Source: Cryobacterium sp. BB307 (GTDB taxonomy: Bacteria > Actinomycetota > Actinomycetes > Actinomycetales > Microbacteriaceae). From it: a stretch of DNA of 64,000 nt. The stretch is taken from the NCBI RefSeq assembly GCF_012274275.1, contig NZ_JAANZA010000001.1, positions 1 to 64,000 on the forward strand, given 5' to 3'. The notes under the pieces are model-generated. The model saw only the letters and a list, made by a program, of their open reading frames with translations. It had not been told where the DNA came from and searched no databases. Position 1 is the first letter of the stretch; every line of letters starts with the position of its first letter. The position numbers were made by a program, and so were the translations under genes. Shown here one piece after another: positions 51,081-59,592 of this stretch.

Positions 51081-51724
51081 TCCGCGACGTGATCCACTGC
51101 GGCTGCCCGCAGGTCGGCATCCGGCACGTGTGCGGCATCCGCCGGCGCCTTCCCGTTCAGCCAGCGGCTGAGCACCCCGGTCGGCACCTCTTCCGAGACG
51201 AGTGCGAAGCAGAAGTGATCGCGCCAGTCGCCGTCGATGTGGATGTAGCGCCGCCGCAGCCCCTCATAGCGGAAGCCGAGCTTCCGCACGACCCGCAGGG
51301 ACGGCTCGTTCTCCGGCCGGATGCAGATCTCGATGCGGTGCAGTCCTAGTTGGAAGAAGCAGTAATCGGTCGCGAGCGCCACCGAGGTGGGCGTCACCGC
51401 CTTGCCCGCGAACTTCTCCGACACCCAGTACCCGATCGTCGCGGACGACACCGACCCCCACTGGATCGACGACACGTTCAGCTGCCCGGCGAAGTGCCCG
51501 TCGTACTCCATCACGAACGGCAGGCCCAGCCCGGCACGCGCGTGGGCGAGCAGGTTCCGGATGCTGCCGCGCACGTCGAAACTGCCGACGCCGTGCGGGC
51601 TGGTCGCCTCCCACCTGCGCAGCCAGCCGCGGTTGTCGAGCAACTCCCGCTCCAACCGGCGCGCGTCGCGCAGCCGGATCGGCCGAATCGTGATCGGCCC
51701 CTCTGACAGAGTCGGGATGCTCAC
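51077..51724 (-). CDS. rimJ: GNAT acetyltransferase, RimJ-like
   Basis: A 215-residue GNAT-family acetyltransferase of the RimJ/RimL protein-N-terminal group. ITIRPIRLRDARRLERELL is the N-terminal signature; the acetyl-CoA site is around SATIGYWVSEKFAGKAVTP; the C-terminal part NEPSLRVVRKLGFRYEGLRRR and HIDGDWRDHFCFAL are the RimJ-type motifs. It follows galU after a 4-bp gap. In mycobacteria this pair is separated by a moeA gene, which is missing here. Confidence 0.9.
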   Translation of the reverse strand: MSIPTLSEGPITIRPIRLRDARRLERELLDNRGWLRRWEATSPHGVGSFDVRGSIRNLLAHARAGLGLPFVMEYDGHFAGQLNVSSIQWGSVSSATIGYWVSEKFAGKAVTPTSVALATDYCFFQLGLHRIEICIRPENEPSLRVVRKLGFRYEGLRRRYIHIDGDWRDHFCFALVSEEVPTGVLSRWLNGKAPADAAHVPDADLRAAAVDHVAD

Positions 51725-51728
51725 CGCA

Positions 51729-52622
51729 CTATTCCAGCGTCGCCGCGAATTCCTTCAGCCAGGGGCGCAACTCGTTGCCGAGGTCGTCCCTGTCGGCCGC
51801 GAGCTGCACGATGGCCTTGATGTAGGAGAGCCTATCTCCGGTGTCATAACGGCGACCCCGGAAGACAACGCCGTAGACGCCGCCCGCGATCGACCGGTCC
51901 TCAGCGAGCTTCTCGAGCGCATCCGTCAGCTGGATCTCGCCGCCCTTGCCCGGCTCGAGGCGGTCCAGTATGTCGAAGATCTCCGGCTGCAGCACGTAAC
52001 GGCCGATGATGGCGTAATTGGAGAGTTGCTCCCCCGGTGCCGGCTTCTCGACCATGCCGGTGACGCACACGACGTCCTCGTCGTCGGTCGGCTCCACGGT
52101 CGCGATTCCGTATAGCGACGCGAGCTCGGGCTCGACCTCGAGCAGCGCGACGATCGTCGCGCCCCGCTGCTGCTCGACCTCGAGCATCCGGGGCAGGATT
52201 GCGTCGCGCTCGTCGATCAGGTCGTCACCGAGAAGCACCGCGAACGGCTCGTTGCCGACGTGCATCCGCGCGCGCAGCACCGCGTGGCCCAGGCCGAGCG
52301 GGTCGCCCTGGCGCACGTAGTGCACATCGGCGAGCTCGCTGGAGTAGTTGACCTTCTGCAGGCGCACCATGTCGCCCTTGCGCTCGAGAGTGGCCTCGAG
52401 TTCGCCGACGCGGTCGAAGTGGTTCTCGAGGGCGCCCTTGTTGCGTCCGGTGATCATGAGCACATCGTGGATTCCGGCGGCGACCGCCTCCTCGACTACG
52501 TACTGGATCGCGGGCTTGTCGACCACTGGGAGCATCTCTTTCGGCATGGCCTTGGTCGCGGGGAGGAATCTGGTGCCGAGTCCGGCGGCCGGGATGACGG
52601 CCTTCGTGATCTGAGATGCCAT
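51729..52622 (-). CDS. galU: UTP-glucose-1-phosphate uridylyltransferase
   Basis: This enzyme makes UDP-glucose from UTP and glucose-1-phosphate for wall and capsule polymers. The 297 residues start at ATG 52622, giving VIPAAGLGTRFLPATKAMPK, the nucleotide-binding signature, followed by MLPVVDKPAIQYVVEEA and the catalytic-loop GDDLIDE region. It ends in the usual GDRLSYIKA motif. TAACCT lies seven bases upstream of the ATG, so it is probably leaderless and divergent from the 5-FCL gene. Confidence 0.96.
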   Translation of the reverse strand: MASQITKAVIPAAGLGTRFLPATKAMPKEMLPVVDKPAIQYVVEEAVAAGIHDVLMITGRNKGALENHFDRVGELEATLERKGDMVRLQKVNYSSELADVHYVRQGDPLGLGHAVLRARMHVGNEPFAVLLGDDLIDERDAILPRMLEVEQQRGATIVALLEVEPELASLYGIATVEPTDDEDVVCVTGMVEKPAPGEQLSNYAIIGRYVLQPEIFDILDRLEPGKGGEIQLTDALEKLAEDRSIAGGVYGVVFRGRRYDTGDRLSYIKAIVQLAADRDDLGNELRPWLKEFAATLE

Positions 52623-52629
52623 GTGGGAC

Positions 52630-52655
52630 AGGTTACCGTTGAGCCTGCCTAAACT
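52630..52655. promoter_or_regulatory. Divergent leaderless promoters (galU / 5-FCL)
   Basis: TAACCT on the minus strand (52630-52635) lies seven bases before galU ATG 52622. TAAACT on the plus strand (52650-52655) lies six bases before ATG 52662 of the cyclo-ligase gene. The two genes are only 39 bp apart, so the -35 elements would have to overlap. Confidence 0.55.
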
Positions 52656-52661
52656 AGCTGT

Positions 52662-53255
52662 ATGACGGGTGACGAGAGCCACCGCAAGCGCGCACTGCGG
52701 GCGGACCTGCGAGCCAGGCGACGGGCGCTCACCTCCTCCGAGCTGGAGCACGCGACATCCGGAATCAACGAGCAGCTGATCGCGCTGACCGAGTCGGTCG
52801 GCGCGACCTCGGTCTCCGGATACCTGCCGACGCAGGACGAGCCCAACATCCGCCCCTGGTTGGATTGGGCGCGCGAGCGCGGCATCCGGGTTCTCATTCC
52901 GCTGTCACGCGACGACGGGCTGCTCGACTGGACCGACTACGGCGACGAGGAGGTCGAAGGAATGTTCGGCATGCCGGAGCCGGTCGGTGAGCTGCTCGGA
53001 CCGATAGCCATCAACGACGTCGACCTGATCATCGTTCCCGCTGCCGCGATCGACCGCACCGGGATGCGGCTCGGCTGGGGCCGCGGCTACTTCGACCGCA
53101 CGCTCGGTTCGATGGAGAAGTGCCCGCCGGTTTATGCTGTGGTCTTCGACAACGAACTGGTCGACTCGGTTCCCACCGAGCTCCACGACAAGGCGGTTGA
53201 CGGGGTCGTCACCCCCAGCGCTACCACGACGTTCAAGCAGACAACACCACGATAG
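52662..53255 (+). CDS. 5-formyltetrahydrofolate cyclo-ligase
   Basis: A 197-residue enzyme that converts 5-formyl-THF to 5,10-methenyl-THF with ATP, recovering folate from a dead-end pool. KRALRADLRARRRALTSSELE is the conserved N-terminus; VPAAAIDRTGMRLGWGRGYFDR holds the Mg-ATP motif, and the C-terminal VFDNELVDSVPTELHDKAVDGVVT is the family end. It starts the set 5-FCL, FmdB, mscL; all three follow one another within 30 bp. Confidence 0.95.
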   Translation: MTGDESHRKRALRADLRARRRALTSSELEHATSGINEQLIALTESVGATSVSGYLPTQDEPNIRPWLDWARERGIRVLIPLSRDDGLLDWTDYGDEEVEGMFGMPEPVGELLGPIAINDVDLIIVPAAAIDRTGMRLGWGRGYFDRTLGSMEKCPPVYAVVFDNELVDSVPTELHDKAVDGVVTPSATTTFKQTTPR

Positions 53256-53263
53256 AAGCCGCA

Positions 53264-53572
53264 ATGCCCACGTATTCCTACCGTTGCACCGAGTGCGAGA
53301 ACGCCTTCGACATCCAGCAGGCGTTCACCGACGATTCCCTGAGCGTCTGCCCGCAGTGCGGCGGCGTGCTGCGAAAGGTATTCAGCGCGGTCGGCGTGAC
53401 CTTCAACGGGTCCGGGTTCTACCGCACCGACTCGCGCAAGGGCCCGGAGTCTGGGAAGTCGGATGCCGCGAAGTCCGGCAGCTCGGAGGGGTCGAGCACC
53501 CCGGCGGCGTCCACCTCGAGCCCGAGCACCACCAGCAGCAGCAGCCCTGCAGCAAGCAGCGCAGCCAGCTAG
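53264..53572 (+). CDS. FmdB-family zinc ribbon protein
   Basis: A 102-residue regulatory protein. The N-terminal zinc ribbon has CTEC and CPQCGG (Cys8, Cys11, Cys29, Cys32 in TYSYRCTECENAFDIQQ and SVCPQCGGVLRKVFSAVGV), followed by FNGSGFYRTDSRKGPES and a Ser/Ala-rich disordered tail. These proteins are commonly next to 5-FCL and mscL in actinobacteria; their biochemical role is unknown. GAAG lies just before the ATG. Confidence 0.93.
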   Translation: MPTYSYRCTECENAFDIQQAFTDDSLSVCPQCGGVLRKVFSAVGVTFNGSGFYRTDSRKGPESGKSDAAKSGSSEGSSTPAASTSSPSTTSSSSPAASSAAS

Positions 53573-53608
53573 CGCCGGAGGGCCGGCATGCGAACGAGGG
53601 GGAATGAC

Positions 53609-54028
53609 GTGGTGAAGGGCTTCAAAGAGTTCATCATGCGCGGCAATGTCATCGACCTTGCCGTCGCGGTCGTCATCGGCACTGCCTTCACCGCGCTGGT
53701 GAACGCTCTGGTCGAAGGCGTCTTGAACCCGGCGCTCGGTGCGCTGTTCAACTCTGAGAGCCTGAGTAAGACCCTTATCGTCGAGATCCCGTCGCTTGCC
53801 GACGACGAGCCCGCGAGGCTCCTGTTCGGCGCGCTCATTGGTGCGCTCATCCAGTTCCTGCTGGTCGCGGCTGCCGTCTATTTCGCGCTCGTGTTGCCGA
53901 TGAACAAGCTGCGGGAGCGGTCCGAAGCGCGGCGGAGTGCGGGTGCTCCCGAGAAGGAGGAGCCGCCGACGGAGCTGGACGTGCTGCAGCAGATCCGCGA
54001 CCTGCTCGCCGAGCGCGAGAGCCGCTGA
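53609..54028 (+). CDS. mscL: Large-conductance mechanosensitive channel MscL
   Basis: A pentameric membrane channel that opens at high tension to release solutes after hypo-osmotic shock. I choose GTG 53609 because it gives (M)VKGFKEFIMRGNVIDLAVAV, the normal MscL start, and GGGGGA lies five bases upstream; ATG 53588 would add seven residues. TM1 is IDLAVAVVIGTAFTALVNAL and TM2 is IQFLLVAAAVYFALVLPMN. The C-terminal helical bundle is followed by PTELDVLQQIRDLLAE. 139 residues. Confidence 0.95.
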   Translation: MVKGFKEFIMRGNVIDLAVAVVIGTAFTALVNALVEGVLNPALGALFNSESLSKTLIVEIPSLADDEPARLLFGALIGALIQFLLVAAAVYFALVLPMNKLRERSEARRSAGAPEKEEPPTELDVLQQIRDLLAERESR

Positions 54029-54049
54029 CCCGCCCGCTGGCTGAACCCA

Positions 54050-54105
54050 GGGGTCGCAAACGGGCCTTCATTGCGCCAGGAAGGCCCCTTTCAGACCCCT
54101 CGAGG
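54050..54105 (+). repeat. 56-bp dispersed imperfect palindrome, copy B
   Basis: Aligns gap-free with the minus strand of 37071-37126 at 45 of 56 positions. It folds as an outer stem AGGGGTC/GACCCCT and an inner stem GGGCCTTC/GAAGGCCC (loop ATTGCGCCAG). It lies 20 bp after the mscL stop and could terminate both mscL and, from the other side, the small hypothetical gene. Confidence 0.75.
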
Positions 54106-54138
54106 AACATCGGGAGCGCCATCGGGGCGGCGCCGGGG

Positions 54139-54339
54139 TCAGTAGTGCGGCGGCTTGTCGGCGTTGAGCCGGTCGTCGTTGTCGTCGGATGCGTGGCGCG
54201 GCGGCTCGGGCATGGGCGTCGGGTCGCTGCCGGGCACCGGTTCTGTGCGCACCCTGCGATGCCGGCGCGGACGGGCCGCGGGCGCGGGAACCGACGCCTC
54301 CGGCTGCTCAGGCTGCAGCTCGCCGGACTCCTCGATCAC
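54139..54339 (-). CDS. Small basic/acidic hypothetical protein
   Basis: A 66-residue disordered-looking protein from GTG 54339. Its start overlaps the stop of the giant helicase gene by GTGA, and it ends NDDRLNADKPPHY, a tail I associate with small conserved actinobacterial proteins. The middle is Pro/Arg-rich (APAARPRRHRRVRTEPVPG). No function known. Translational coupling to the helicase suggests a linked role. Confidence 0.65.
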   Translation of the reverse strand: MIEESGELQPEQPEASVPAPAARPRRHRRVRTEPVPGSDPTPMPEPPRHASDDNDDRLNADKPPHY

Positions 54340-57300
54340 GCCTGAGACGGTACCACCGTTACCGGTTGGGTGATGGGCGCTTCACTCAGGCCGAGCATCC
54401 GCGCGATGTTGTCGGCCACAGCATCCGGGTCGCTGAACAGCTCGAACGCGTGCACCCGCAGGTAGTGCCAGCCGAGGCGGCGCAGCAGCTCCGGCCGCAG
54501 CCGCAGCGATTCGCGCAGGCTCGTCGAGTGCAGCGTGGTGTCAGTCTCGATGCACAGGCACATGCCCTTGTGGGACGCGACCAGGCCGAGCTTGCCGCGG
54601 TGGCCGAGCGCGACCCGCAGGCCGCGCACCTCGAGGCGGCGGGCGAGGTCCACCAGCAGTGGGTCGCTGTCATCCGGGATCGGCTCCGCCGCGATCCGCG
54701 CGTCGACGTCGGTCAGCAGCTCGGCCAGCGCGACCGCGCCGTACCGCATCCGGTCCTCGTCGATGTCGCTCGCCTCGAAGCAGGTCACGATTGTCATTGC
54801 ACGCCGGGCGCGAGTCATCGCGATCGCCAGCAGCCGTTCTCCGCCCGGATGCCCGAGCGCGCCGAAGTCGGACAGCACCCGCCCGTGCGGGGTACGTCCG
54901 TAGCCGATCGAGAAGATGACCCGGTCGCGGCTCTCCGCGACCGCCTGCTCAATGGTCGCGACGGTGAACGGCTCTGCGCGGTCGCCGAGGATGTACTCGT
55001 GCAGCTCAGGGAGCCGCGCCAGCGCGGTGAGCACCGCGCGCTGCACCCGGATGGCATGCTTGCGGCTCGCGGTGATGACCATGAGCGACTCGCGCGGCCG
55101 GGTGCGCGCGTGGTCGAGCACCAGCTCGACGACCCGGTTCACCTCGGCGTCGACGCTCTCGACGGCGCCGCTGTCCTCATCCGGCAGTCCCGACCCGTCG
55201 GCGACAAAGTCGATCCGGATGCTGCCATGCCCGAGGAAGCTGCCCGCCCAGGGCAGCGAGTCGATGCGGCCGGCGTAGAACCGGCGGTTGACCAGTTCGG
55301 CGAGGTCCTCGCCGCCTGCGCGGTAGCTGCGAGTGAGGGTGAGGGTCGGCAACAGGGTGCCGAGCCGGGCTAGCGCCGAGTCGGCGTGCAGCTCGTCGAG
55401 CTCTTCCTCCGGCGTCTCCTCGGTGGTCTGGGTCTCCCCCAGCCCGATCGTGAACGCGGACGGAGTCTGCGTCACCGGGTCGCCGAGGGCCACCACCTGC
55501 CGGGCGCGGCGGATGGCGCCGACCGTCTCGGCGAGGGTGGTCGCACCGGCATCCACCAGCAGCACGGTGTCGAAGCGCAGCGTGTCGGTGATCTCGTGGA
55601 CCTCGTACGGCGACGCGATCCACACCGGCGCGACGACGCGCGACAGGTGCGGTGCAGCCTCCTGCAGCTGACGGGAGTCGATGCTGTCCCGGCGCAGCGC
55701 GCGCTTGAGCGCGGTCGCCTCATCCGGCCAGTCGACCAGGCCGATGCTCCAGTTCTCGGCGAGCTGCCAGGCGAGACCCTGCGCGCTGGCGCGAGCGTGC
55801 GCGTCGTCGACGAGCCGGAAGTCGGATTCGAGCCGGTCAAGCACCGAGGTGTTCGCACCGAGCAGGGCGCGTTCGCTCTCCAGCAGCGACTCGAGCGCCG
55901 AGCGCCACCAGGCCAGCTCGAGTTCGGCCGCGACCTGCTCCTCGGGGACGTGGCGCTGCGCGAGGTCGGCCAGCAGCGGGTCGAGTTCGAGCTCACGCAG
56001 CGTGCTGAGCAGCGCGGTGCGCTCCTGCAGGTTGTGCAGGGCATCCGACTCGGCGGCGAGCCCGTCGAGCAGGGCAAGCAGCTCGTGGATCGGCAGGTTC
56101 GCCAGCTGCACCTCCTGGTCGGCCCTGCCGAGCGGCTCGTCGAGGGTGCTGAGATCCTGCATGACCTGCTGGTGCGCGACCTGCACGTCGGCGATGCCGA
56201 CGGGCACCTGCGGGGTGATCCCCTCCGCGACGAAGCGCTGCCACAGGAAACGCTGCTGCTGGATGCGCCGCAGCGATCCGTTCAGGTCGGTCACGTGCAC
56301 GCCGGGTCGCTGGTATTCCTTGGCGAGCCGCTTGAGCCGGCGGCGGTTGGCGCCGCTCATGTGCTGCGATTCCTTGCGCGACGCGGTCGCGGCGATGAGT
56401 TCGCTCAGCGACCGGTCGAAGACGACGGGAAGGAACTTGTCCAGGGTGTCCCGGATGTCGGTGAGCAGTCGCAGGTAGACGCCGAGTTCCGAAATTGACT
56501 CGAACGGCCGCATCCGGGTCTTGCCGATGAGCTCGTTCGCGCGTTCGAGCAGCCTGGGCACCCCGGTCTCGTGCAGCTGCCGGGCGATCGAGTGCGCGCG
56601 GCTCGCGTCCTGGGTGCTCGTGAACGACGCGCCGTACCACGGCGAGTCGTTCGGGCCGTACTTGAACTCGCCGAGTCGTGCGGCCTGCACCATCGTCTCG
56701 GCCGCCTGCGCCCGGTTGCTGGCGAGCTGCTCGACCGACAGTCGCGACAGCCGGGCACTGGTGGCCGGCGGCTCGGGCAGCAGCGCGAGCCGCGATAGCT
56801 CGGTCAGGCAGTCGAGCACCGACACGCCTAGCGTGTCGTCGCGCTTGGAGATCGCGCCGCGGTAGTCGATCAGCACCTTGCGGAGTCTCACGAGCGCTTC
56901 ATCGACCTCAGCGGTCTCTGGCTGCTTGGCCTTCTCGTTGCGACCGATCGAGCGGATGATGTCCCGGCGCAGCGTGCCGGGCGCGACGGCCACACCGGCC
57001 AGGCCGATGTCGGCCAGCCGCTGCGCGATGCCCTGCAGGCTCGCCCGGCGCGCGCTGACCACGAGTACGCGCTTGTTCTGCGCGACGAGCGCCCCGATGG
57101 CGTTGACGATGGTCTGAGTTCCGCCGGTGCCCGGCAGCGTCTTGACGACCACCGAGTTGCCTGCCGCGATCTGGGCGATCACGTTCTCCTGCTCGGCGTC
57201 GGCGTCGAGCAGCAGCGTGTCGGTCTCCGGGGCGCGGTAGTCGGGTCCCTGCAGCTCGACCGGCTTGAAGCTCTCTTCGACCGACCACTTCGCGCTCGGG

Positions 57301-58094
57301 TTGCCTGCCAGTGCATCCAGTACCGGATGCTCGAGCTGGGCGACATCCGTCACCATGCCGGTCGCGACATCCGCGAACGAGGAGACGACCAGGCGCGGCT
57401 GAACGTTGAACCACTCGAGGTGCGAGGTGAGCCCGCGGAGCCGGTCGATGACCGGGTTCGGCTTGAACGACCCGTCGCGCTGCGCGAGGGCGACGAAGCC
57501 CTGGGCGTCGAGGGTGATCTGGAACTGTTCGGCGAGCGCGCGCGCGAGCGCCGGGTTGAGGAACGGCTCGCCTCGCAGCCGCAGCTCGAAGTCGGTGCCG
57601 TAGCGGCGGATGGCGAGCGGGCGCAGCAGGATGGGCGCGCAGTAGTCGGCCGCATCGTGCTGCCACTGGGCGATGCCGATGCCCAGGTGGATGGAGTCGA
57701 TGCCGCGCGCGGTCGCGAGCTCAAGGCCCTTGGCGGCGAGCTCGTCGGCTGCCAGCTTCGCGGCGCGCAGCGCAAGGTCGTCGCGGATGAGGTTGGAGAG
57801 CAGGGTGGTCTTGCCGGTGATGAAGCGCGCGAGGCCGCCCGGATGCGTCGCGCCGAGTTCGATGCGCGTGCTCGGCTCGTCGATGAAGTGCAGCAGCGGA
57901 TTGCTGCCGCCGACGGTGGACAGCTGCTCGCGCCATCCGGCCCATGTTGGTTCTGCCACGTTCACCGCCTTGTAACGCGGGTCGCCGAGACTAAGTGCGT
58001 GCGGCGACGTCACCTGCTGGTGCGCGGGCACGGAATCACTCTCGGTCTCCTCCATGTCGAGGAGAAAATCGTCTTGTCGATCGGCACGCCACAC
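54336..58094 (-). CDS. DUF4011-like SF1 helicase-fold protein with C-terminal restriction-endonuclease-like domain
   Basis: A 1252-residue cytosolic protein. An N-terminal DUF4011-like region is followed by an SF1 fold whose motif I reads LPGTGGTQT (about 320-328): it keeps the glycines but lacks GKT. Motif II is LLVDAGATT (846-854), with no DEx. Motifs III (VALGDPVTQ), IV (LTRSYRAGGEDLAELVNRRFY) and VI (AMTRARRAMTIVT) are recognisable. A long helical region fills 450-820. The C-terminal 100 residues (RVALGHRGKLGLVASHKG, IETDTTLHS, then ELLRRLGWHYLRVHAFELF) match the REase_MTES_1575 type. GTG 58094 follows AAGGTGG. Its target and activity are unknown; ATP use is doubtful. Confidence 0.85.
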   Translation of the reverse strand: MWRADRQDDFLLDMEETESDSVPAHQQVTSPHALSLGDPRYKAVNVAEPTWAGWREQLSTVGGSNPLLHFIDEPSTRIELGATHPGGLARFITGKTTLLSNLIRDDLALRAAKLAADELAAKGLELATARGIDSIHLGIGIAQWQHDAADYCAPILLRPLAIRRYGTDFELRLRGEPFLNPALARALAEQFQITLDAQGFVALAQRDGSFKPNPVIDRLRGLTSHLEWFNVQPRLVVSSFADVATGMVTDVAQLEHPVLDALAGNPSAKWSVEESFKPVELQGPDYRAPETDTLLLDADAEQENVIAQIAAGNSVVVKTLPGTGGTQTIVNAIGALVAQNKRVLVVSARRASLQGIAQRLADIGLAGVAVAPGTLRRDIIRSIGRNEKAKQPETAEVDEALVRLRKVLIDYRGAISKRDDTLGVSVLDCLTELSRLALLPEPPATSARLSRLSVEQLASNRAQAAETMVQAARLGEFKYGPNDSPWYGASFTSTQDASRAHSIARQLHETGVPRLLERANELIGKTRMRPFESISELGVYLRLLTDIRDTLDKFLPVVFDRSLSELIAATASRKESQHMSGANRRRLKRLAKEYQRPGVHVTDLNGSLRRIQQQRFLWQRFVAEGITPQVPVGIADVQVAHQQVMQDLSTLDEPLGRADQEVQLANLPIHELLALLDGLAAESDALHNLQERTALLSTLRELELDPLLADLAQRHVPEEQVAAELELAWWRSALESLLESERALLGANTSVLDRLESDFRLVDDAHARASAQGLAWQLAENWSIGLVDWPDEATALKRALRRDSIDSRQLQEAAPHLSRVVAPVWIASPYEVHEITDTLRFDTVLLVDAGATTLAETVGAIRRARQVVALGDPVTQTPSAFTIGLGETQTTEETPEEELDELHADSALARLGTLLPTLTLTRSYRAGGEDLAELVNRRFYAGRIDSLPWAGSFLGHGSIRIDFVADGSGLPDEDSGAVESVDAEVNRVVELVLDHARTRPRESLMVITASRKHAIRVQRAVLTALARLPELHEYILGDRAEPFTVATIEQAVAESRDRVIFSIGYGRTPHGRVLSDFGALGHPGGERLLAIAMTRARRAMTIVTCFEASDIDEDRMRYGAVALAELLTDVDARIAAEPIPDDSDPLLVDLARRLEVRGLRVALGHRGKLGLVASHKGMCLCIETDTTLHSTSLRESLRLRPELLRRLGWHYLRVHAFELFSDPDAVADNIARMLGLSEAPITQPVTVVPSQA

Positions 58095-58232
58095 GTTGCC
58101 ACCTTAAATGCCGGTTGCCTCATTTCCCGGCAGGCCAGTGGAGTTTCGCTCTCTCACCCCCTCTTATGCAGGAGATTCCTTGTTATGCGGGCGATTTCGC
58201 CCCGGCCGGACCGAAATAGGATTGAGCGGACA

Positions 58233-59495
58233 ATGGAAATCCTGGTCAGCGCTCTCTCTACCGCCGGCATCACGCTCGCCGCAATCTTCGTCGGCGCCAC
58301 CGCGGTCGGCTTCGCCCTGATCTCCCGTCGCCGCCGCGCGCAGAGTCCGGATGCCGCCGTCGACCGGATTCAGCAGGAGGCGAGCATCCTCCTCGTCCGC
58401 GTCGACGACGCTGTGCAGGATGCCGAAGCCGAGCTGGGCTACGCGATCGCCCAATTCGGTGAGGACCGCACCCGGCAGTTCGCTGCCGCCCTCGACTCTG
58501 CCCGCGGCAAGCTGCGTGAGGCGTTCGCGCTGCAGCACCGGCTCGACGACGCCTACGCCGACACCGTGAGCCAACGGCGCGACTGGAGCTCCCGGATCCT
58601 GTCACTGTGCATCGCCGCGCAGCAGGAGCTCGAGCAGCACACGCACGAGTTCGACCGCAAGCGTGCGCTCGAGCAGGATGCGCCGCGCCGGCTCTCCGAC
58701 ATCCGGAGCAGCACCGACGCGACGGCTCGCCGCCATGCCGAAGCGGTCGTCGTGCTCGGCACCCTCCGGCGGGACTACGCGGCGAGCGCCATCGCATCCG
58801 TCACCGACAACCTGGACCGGGCGCTGACCGAGCTCGCCGCAGCGCGCTCGGCAGCCGACGCCGCGCAGTCGGCAGTGGATGAGAACGCCGGAACGGCCGC
58901 CGACTCGCTGCGCAGCGCCGAGGAGCACTCCGGGCGCGCCGACGAGCTGATCGACGCCGTCGGGACCCTGCGCACCGAGCTGGAGCGGGCCACCGCGGCC
59001 GTGACCCGTCTCACCGAGTCGACAGAGCAGAACCTCGCCGAGGCCCGTGGGCTGCGGGACGCACCGCCGGACCCCGACTCAAGCAGCGCCGTCGCGGCCG
59101 CGATCAGTGAGGTGGAGGCAGCGCTGTCCAGCTCGACCGGGCCGGCCGATCCGATGCGCCAACTGGAACGCCTCCGCCAGGCCAACGCGTCGCTGGATGC
59201 CAGCATGGCCGGGGCGCGCAACCAGCAGCGCCGCCTGGACGGTGCGCGCACCGCACTCGCCGGCGCGCTCGTGCAGGCGCACAGCCAGCTGTCGTCGACC
59301 CGCGACTTCATCGCAACCCGGCGCGGCGGGGTCGGCGCTGCCGCACGCACCCGGCTGGCCGAGGCGGAGCGCAAGCTGATGCTCGCCGAAAACGAGGCCG
59401 ACCCTGTGGCCGCGCTGGACCTCGCCCGCAACTCGCTCACGCACTCCAGAGATGCCGACGCGCTCGCGCGCTACGACCTGATGCACCGCGCCTGA
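58233..59495 (+). CDS. Membrane-anchored coiled-coil protein (TPM-protein C-terminal half without TPM domain)
   Basis: A 420-residue protein. One N-terminal helix (LSTAGITLAAIFVGATAVGF) and a basic stop-transfer RRRR precede more than 350 residues of charged, Ala-rich helix. The segment LDSARGKLREAFALQHRLDD followed by SQRRDWSSRIL resembles the C-terminal half of actinobacterial TPM-domain proteins, whose N-terminal TPM (phosphatase-like) domain is absent here. Probably a structural or scaffold envelope protein (inference). ATG 58233, ten bases after TAGGAT. Divergent to the giant helicase. Confidence 0.8.
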   Translation: MEILVSALSTAGITLAAIFVGATAVGFALISRRRRAQSPDAAVDRIQQEASILLVRVDDAVQDAEAELGYAIAQFGEDRTRQFAAALDSARGKLREAFALQHRLDDAYADTVSQRRDWSSRILSLCIAAQQELEQHTHEFDRKRALEQDAPRRLSDIRSSTDATARRHAEAVVVLGTLRRDYAASAIASVTDNLDRALTELAAARSAADAAQSAVDENAGTAADSLRSAEEHSGRADELIDAVGTLRTELERATAAVTRLTESTEQNLAEARGLRDAPPDPDSSSAVAAAISEVEAALSSSTGPADPMRQLERLRQANASLDASMAGARNQQRRLDGARTALAGALVQAHSQLSSTRDFIATRRGGVGAAARTRLAEAERKLMLAENEADPVAALDLARNSLTHSRDADALARYDLMHRA

Positions 59496-59592
59496 CCCGG
59501 CGCTGGGCGCTCTCTGGTAGTTCTCGCAAGTTTTCTCACTACAGCGCCCCGCCGGGCAACGATGGGAGGAAGCGAACACGAGGAGGCTTCCG

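Noticed and set aside
54336-58094. Calling the giant helicase-nuclease a defence island
   Set aside because: Its neighbours are housekeeping or stress genes, no methyltransferase or other defence gene is present, and the ATPase motifs are degenerate; kept only as a finding.
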